Assembly: GCA_037576195.1 (NCBI GenBank)
Contig: CM075102.1
Coordinates: forward strand, 38,436,745 to 38,500,744
Direction of reading: 5' to 3'
DNA length: 64,000 nt
From: Phytoseiulus persimilis
Taxonomy: Eukaryota > Arthropoda > Arachnida > Mesostigmata > Phytoseiidae
Made by a program: the position numbers and the translations under genes. Positions 60,764 through 64,000 of this stretch are shown piece after piece. Position 1 is the stretch's first letter; the number at the start of each line of letters is the position of its first letter. The notes beneath the pieces are model-generated. The model worked only from the letters and a program-made list of their open reading frames with translations. It searched no databases and had not been told where the DNA came from.

Positions 60764-61298
60764 GTGAGTTTCCAGCTTTGAAAATTCAGTTTTTGGTGGG
60801 ACGGGGAAGTTTGAAGCCCCCTGTGATGAAGCTCAAAATCATGACACGGCAACCGAGGCACTTTGGAGCTCATTGCGATCCAGGGCAGGTGAGGGATGGA
60901 GATTGAGAACCACATAAGGGAACGCAAGAACGGGATCGATCGACGATGAACAATTGGCCTGTGGCCCCTTTATTCAGATTCATAAAGAAGGGATTGTGCC
61001 ACATCGCCGATACGTTTCCCAGCTGTGAGAATAAAGTTACAAATCACTCGGAAAGTCCCTTGATGACGTTGAGTGCATCGAAGGAACTCACCAAGAATTT
61101 GCTATGTTCCGCATCATTACCTGGTGATCCGATCGCACTCCATCGATCGAAACGTTATCGATTCTCTTGTCGAGTCAATCGTGTCTGAGATCATCGCCCT
61201 TCATGGCTGCTGCGCTCAAATCCGATGCGGGACAGTGAATGAGTCGTTTCGATCTCCCACCACGACAACGGCGGTGGTTCTCTTCGGAAAGCTTTAGC
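60764..61298. other. Upstream region of the receptor gene
   Basis: Holds the possible continuation exon near 60977-61024 and presumably the promoter of the receptor. Nothing else recognised. Confidence 0.4.
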
Positions 61299-63201
61299 AT
61301 GGATTTTTCAATTCTCTACTGTTTCGTCGTCAACGCAGCCAATATCACTTTCCTCCAGATCGACCCCGATTCCGAGCTGATTCCTCGAGCAGATTGCAGT
61401 CCTCCGTTAACGACAAATTCCAATCCTTGCTCCGAAGATCTAGATGCAACGTCGTTACGAGTGGACGGCGAAGTGAGACCCCTCTTCATGAAACGGAGCG
61501 TCAAGACTCATCACCTGGAACATCTCGAAGCTCTGTGTTATCCTTCAGTGCACATTTGGTGCTGGATTCGATCGCCGTTCGTTCTCATACCGAAACATTG
61601 TGACGGTTTCATAATAGCCACCGAAGTCCAACTCGAGAGCGTTTTCGACGACCTATCTTCGTCCCGGTTGAAAGCTTTCACCGCACACGAGAATTTCCAG
61701 TCCTGCAATGCACAAGGCATCCTAGAACCGGGTAGAGTGCACGAGAGTGTTCGCGGGTTGGCACTGAAATATGTGGGTATGGATGTTCCCGTGTTCACTA
61801 AACCGCTGTCGCCGGCCACGAGCTCATCAACGGCAACCTCGAAACACACCCAGGGCATCGAACGCAGTGTAGTCGAGGTTCTCCGCGAGCGACACAATTT
61901 CACACTCGTTCCTTTGCGACCGAGCGTTCCCATGCATTTCAAATTCAAATCACCCGAGAACGAAAGGGATTGGTTAGAGCAGAGTAGTATCGGTCATGTT
62001 ATTCGGAAGCGAGCTTTTTTAATATTCGGCGACTTCAGCCTTGTGCATCCACGGCAGCACTTTGTGGACTTCACTGCTCCGCATTTGAGCGAAGGCTTCA
62101 CCCTGATGGTGAAAGCTTCGCTCCGGTCTCTGTCCGCGAGAGACATTCTTTTCGCTTGCGGTCCCCGCCTTTTCACACTCTACGCGTTTTCAGCCGCTGT
62201 CTTCTCAATCGCCGTCTACGTGCAGGCGCCCGCCAGCGAGAGGCGGATAGAACTGTTTTTCTACTTCGGCACGCTTCTGGTTCAGCAGAGCAACCCTCCC
62301 GTTTTTCGATTCCGGCGAATGACTCGCACTCTCGACAAGATCTGGCGTTTCAGTCTTTTTGCTCTGGGCTGCTGGCTTTCGGCTCGACTAGTTGAGTCTC
62401 TGGCTAGGGGTCACATTGATGGCCTCAAAAAGGGGAACCTGGCTGACCTTGCGAGATTCCTGACCTTGAACAGAGACGCGCGAGTGTTCCACGACCCCCG
62501 CGCTTTGTTCCTGGACGACGTTCAAACGAGAAGCGATGAGATCGTGCTGGAAAGGAGCGAACAGTGCTTCAAGTGCATTGCTCCGTTTCTAAACTCGCGA
62601 GTAGCGTTCATGCTCGCCGAGTTGAGTATCAACCAGGGTCTCTTCCGGATGTACATGAGGGACAAGTCCGTTTACATCTTGGAAGAGCCCATTTTCTTCT
62701 TCTACCTGGCTTTCGGTGTCCCCAAGAGGTGTTTCTTCCGCCGGGATCTCGACGTGGTGAGCGTGCTTATTTCTCATTTCCAAGATGCTTGCCTCTTCGG
62801 TGCCCCGCGGGCGCCATTGGCGAATATGAATGAACGAATGCATAAATTGTTCAACTGTCTCAGAGACAAATTCAGTTTTGTAATAAAACTCTTCTCAACC
62901 ACAGGGTCTACGGATTCTCTTCGAAGCAGGGCACATCGAACGTTTTAGAAGAAGAGCTGATTTGGAGACGAGAACTTCCGTTCCCGCAAAGCTTCGTCGC
63001 GATTTTGCTTTGAGGAAGAGCTCAAACTTCCTCTATGATTTGTTGCCTTGGTTGCTACTGACACCGGCCATGGTCTTCGTCATCGAAGCCTTGGTCAGAA
63101 GACGGAGGAGCAGACATCAAGCTAGGATCTCTGAGGGATTTGTCGAAGATAGTGAGCTTCGGTGCCATGCGAGAAATCGTTTGCAGCTTCCTCATGGTTG
63201 A
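61299..63201 (+). CDS. Ionotropic receptor (IR), divergent glutamate-receptor-like channel
   Basis: Ligand-gated cation channel of the arthropod chemosensory IR family, plasma membrane. Two exons, 61299-62756 and 62905-63201, phase 0, about 584 residues. The ATG at 61299 begins a hydrophobic leader (MDFSILYCFVVNAANITFLQ); an in-frame ATG at 61239 would place a basic stretch before it. S1 lobe pieces include VVEVLRERHNFTLVPL and HFVDFTAPHLSEGFTLMVKA. Then follow M1 ILFACGPRLFTLYAFSAAVF (about 282-301), the pore-loop region ELFFYFGTLLVQQSNPP, M2 IWRFSLFALGCWLSARLVES, the S2 lobe, and after the intron GLRILFEAGHIERF and M3 FLYDLLPWLLLTPAMVFVIE, with a basic cytosolic tail. No large amino-terminal domain, as in most tuning IRs. 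Subfamily not assigned. A gtgagc in the tail might allow another 3' exon. Confidence 0.9.
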
Positions 63202-63347
63202 GGATGAGTCCATAGCTTCGTCCTGTTGCGACTGGCGACGGTTGGAATCCACTGGGCAATCCCTTTGGCTCGACGGCAGTCATCACAAACCAATCTGTAA
63301 TCGTAGTTGCCTCATCGAGGGGGAGAAGAGCGCCAGTTGCCGTAGTA

Positions 63348-63353
63348 AATAAA
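63348..63353 (+). terminator. Poly(A) signal of the IR gene
   Basis: AATAAA about 147 bases after the receptor stop codon. Confidence 0.6.
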
Positions 63354-64000
63354 CTTTGGTTGTTCTCGAATACCTCTCACCACGTTCTCCTGCTGTTACC
63401 TCATTCTCAAGCGCCCATGATGTTAAACACATTTCCGGATAACCTTGCTTGCAATATCGGGCTCACCAATTGCGCTGTGCTATCTCGAAAAATCTGAACG
63501 AGCAGTGCAGATCGTGATGATCCTCCGGCTCGGGCGCATCCAGCATCCGCGTGTGTCATAGATTTCGACTCATACGCACAGGAAGCTGTTCAAGATAGGT
63601 TCCGATGACCTTCCAGCTTTCTGGCCTTCCAGGCTCAATACGCAGATGAGGCCACGATCCTACTGAAAGCCAGCTGCCCCCCCCCCCCTACGACGAATCC
63701 TGGAAAGTGAGTCCAGGGGTACTCTGCCGAATGGGGATTTTCAGATCATTTCAGACCTTGACATCCACAGAGGCGCCCAGGTCTGGTCCATCGTTTCCAT
63801 TCCCTAGATTTCCGGGATGTTCCTCGGGTACGGAGTCCCACACAACGCAAGATTGTTGACGAAAGACTCCGTGCTCTTGAAGCTCCATCGAGATTTTGGA
63901 ATGAGACTGAGCAAGCGTCGAAGCGAACATCAATGCTGATCCACGAAGTCGGAGCACTGGATGAATTCTATAAACCTTCTCCCCAATGTTCTAGAGAGGC
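63354..64000. other. Right-end stretch
   Basis: No firm gene. A minus-strand frame at 63751-63957 reads STLAQSHSKISMELQEHG and CVVWDSVPEEHPGNLGNG and ends at a possible donor (gtcaag/gtctga). It may be an exon of a gene beyond the window edge. A run of twelve C lies at 63677-63688. Confidence 0.35.

Noticed and set aside
61027-61034. AATAAA near 61031 as a gene end
   Set aside because: It follows no supported stop codon; it lies inside the unresolved stretch between USP14 and the receptor.
1-64000. CRISPR arrays, bacterial operons, rRNA genes
   Set aside because: No regular repeat-spacer structure, ribosome binding sites or rRNA-like sequence seen; the window is eukaryotic nuclear DNA.

Overview
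The window reads as nuclear DNA of a small-genome arthropod. Split genes have short introns (mostly about 40-150 bp), GT-AG borders, about 50% GC and AATAAA signals. Orthologues include a Drosophila-type CrebA without a membrane anchor, a FoxD forkhead gene and a chemosensory-type ionotropic receptor. Short introns with near-50% GC would suit a mite (a mesostigmatid such as Galendromus is one possibility) better than a tick, but the species is inference. There is no sign of bacterial sequence, CRISPR or rRNA.

Layout. Left end: AP-1 mu subunit (minus, 3' part cut off by the window edge), then an unresolved minus-strand ORF pair, then mitochondrial cysteinyl-tRNA synthetase CARS2 (plus). About 4.9-8 kb is gene-poor and holds a LINE-like remnant. 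At 8.0-11.4 kb lies a large unrecognised Gln-rich protein with a C-terminal membrane anchor, followed by a possible small two-exon gene and then ATIC (15.7-17.9 kb). From 17.9 to 36.1 kb there is no gene I can support firmly, only scattered ORFs. The intronless FoxD gene (36.1-37.0 kb, 3' UTR probably to about 38.06 kb) sits inside this desert, which continues to 49 kb. Wide gene-free flanks are usual around developmental transcription factors, so enhancers are the likeliest content, but none can be assigned from sequence alone. CrebA (minus, 49.3-50.7 kb) is followed by one orphan minus-strand exon with excellent splice sites (52.1-52.4 kb) and a 271-bp tRNA-headed SINE with a perfect 15-bp target-site duplication (53.9-54.1 kb). 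The right end carries USP14 (58.0-60.3 kb), an orphan plus-strand exon and an ionotropic receptor (61.3-63.2 kb).

The genes do not form a pathway. They cover housekeeping functions (clathrin adaptor, mitochondrial translation, purine synthesis, proteasome deubiquitination), two transcription factors and one receptor. Exon borders were assigned by hand from conserved protein reading, splice consensus and phase; for AP1M, CARS2, ATIC, USP14 and the receptor every junction keeps phase. I found no convincing new multi-gene system. The least explained items are the Gln-rich anchored protein with its optional in-frame intron, the orphan exons and the SINE.
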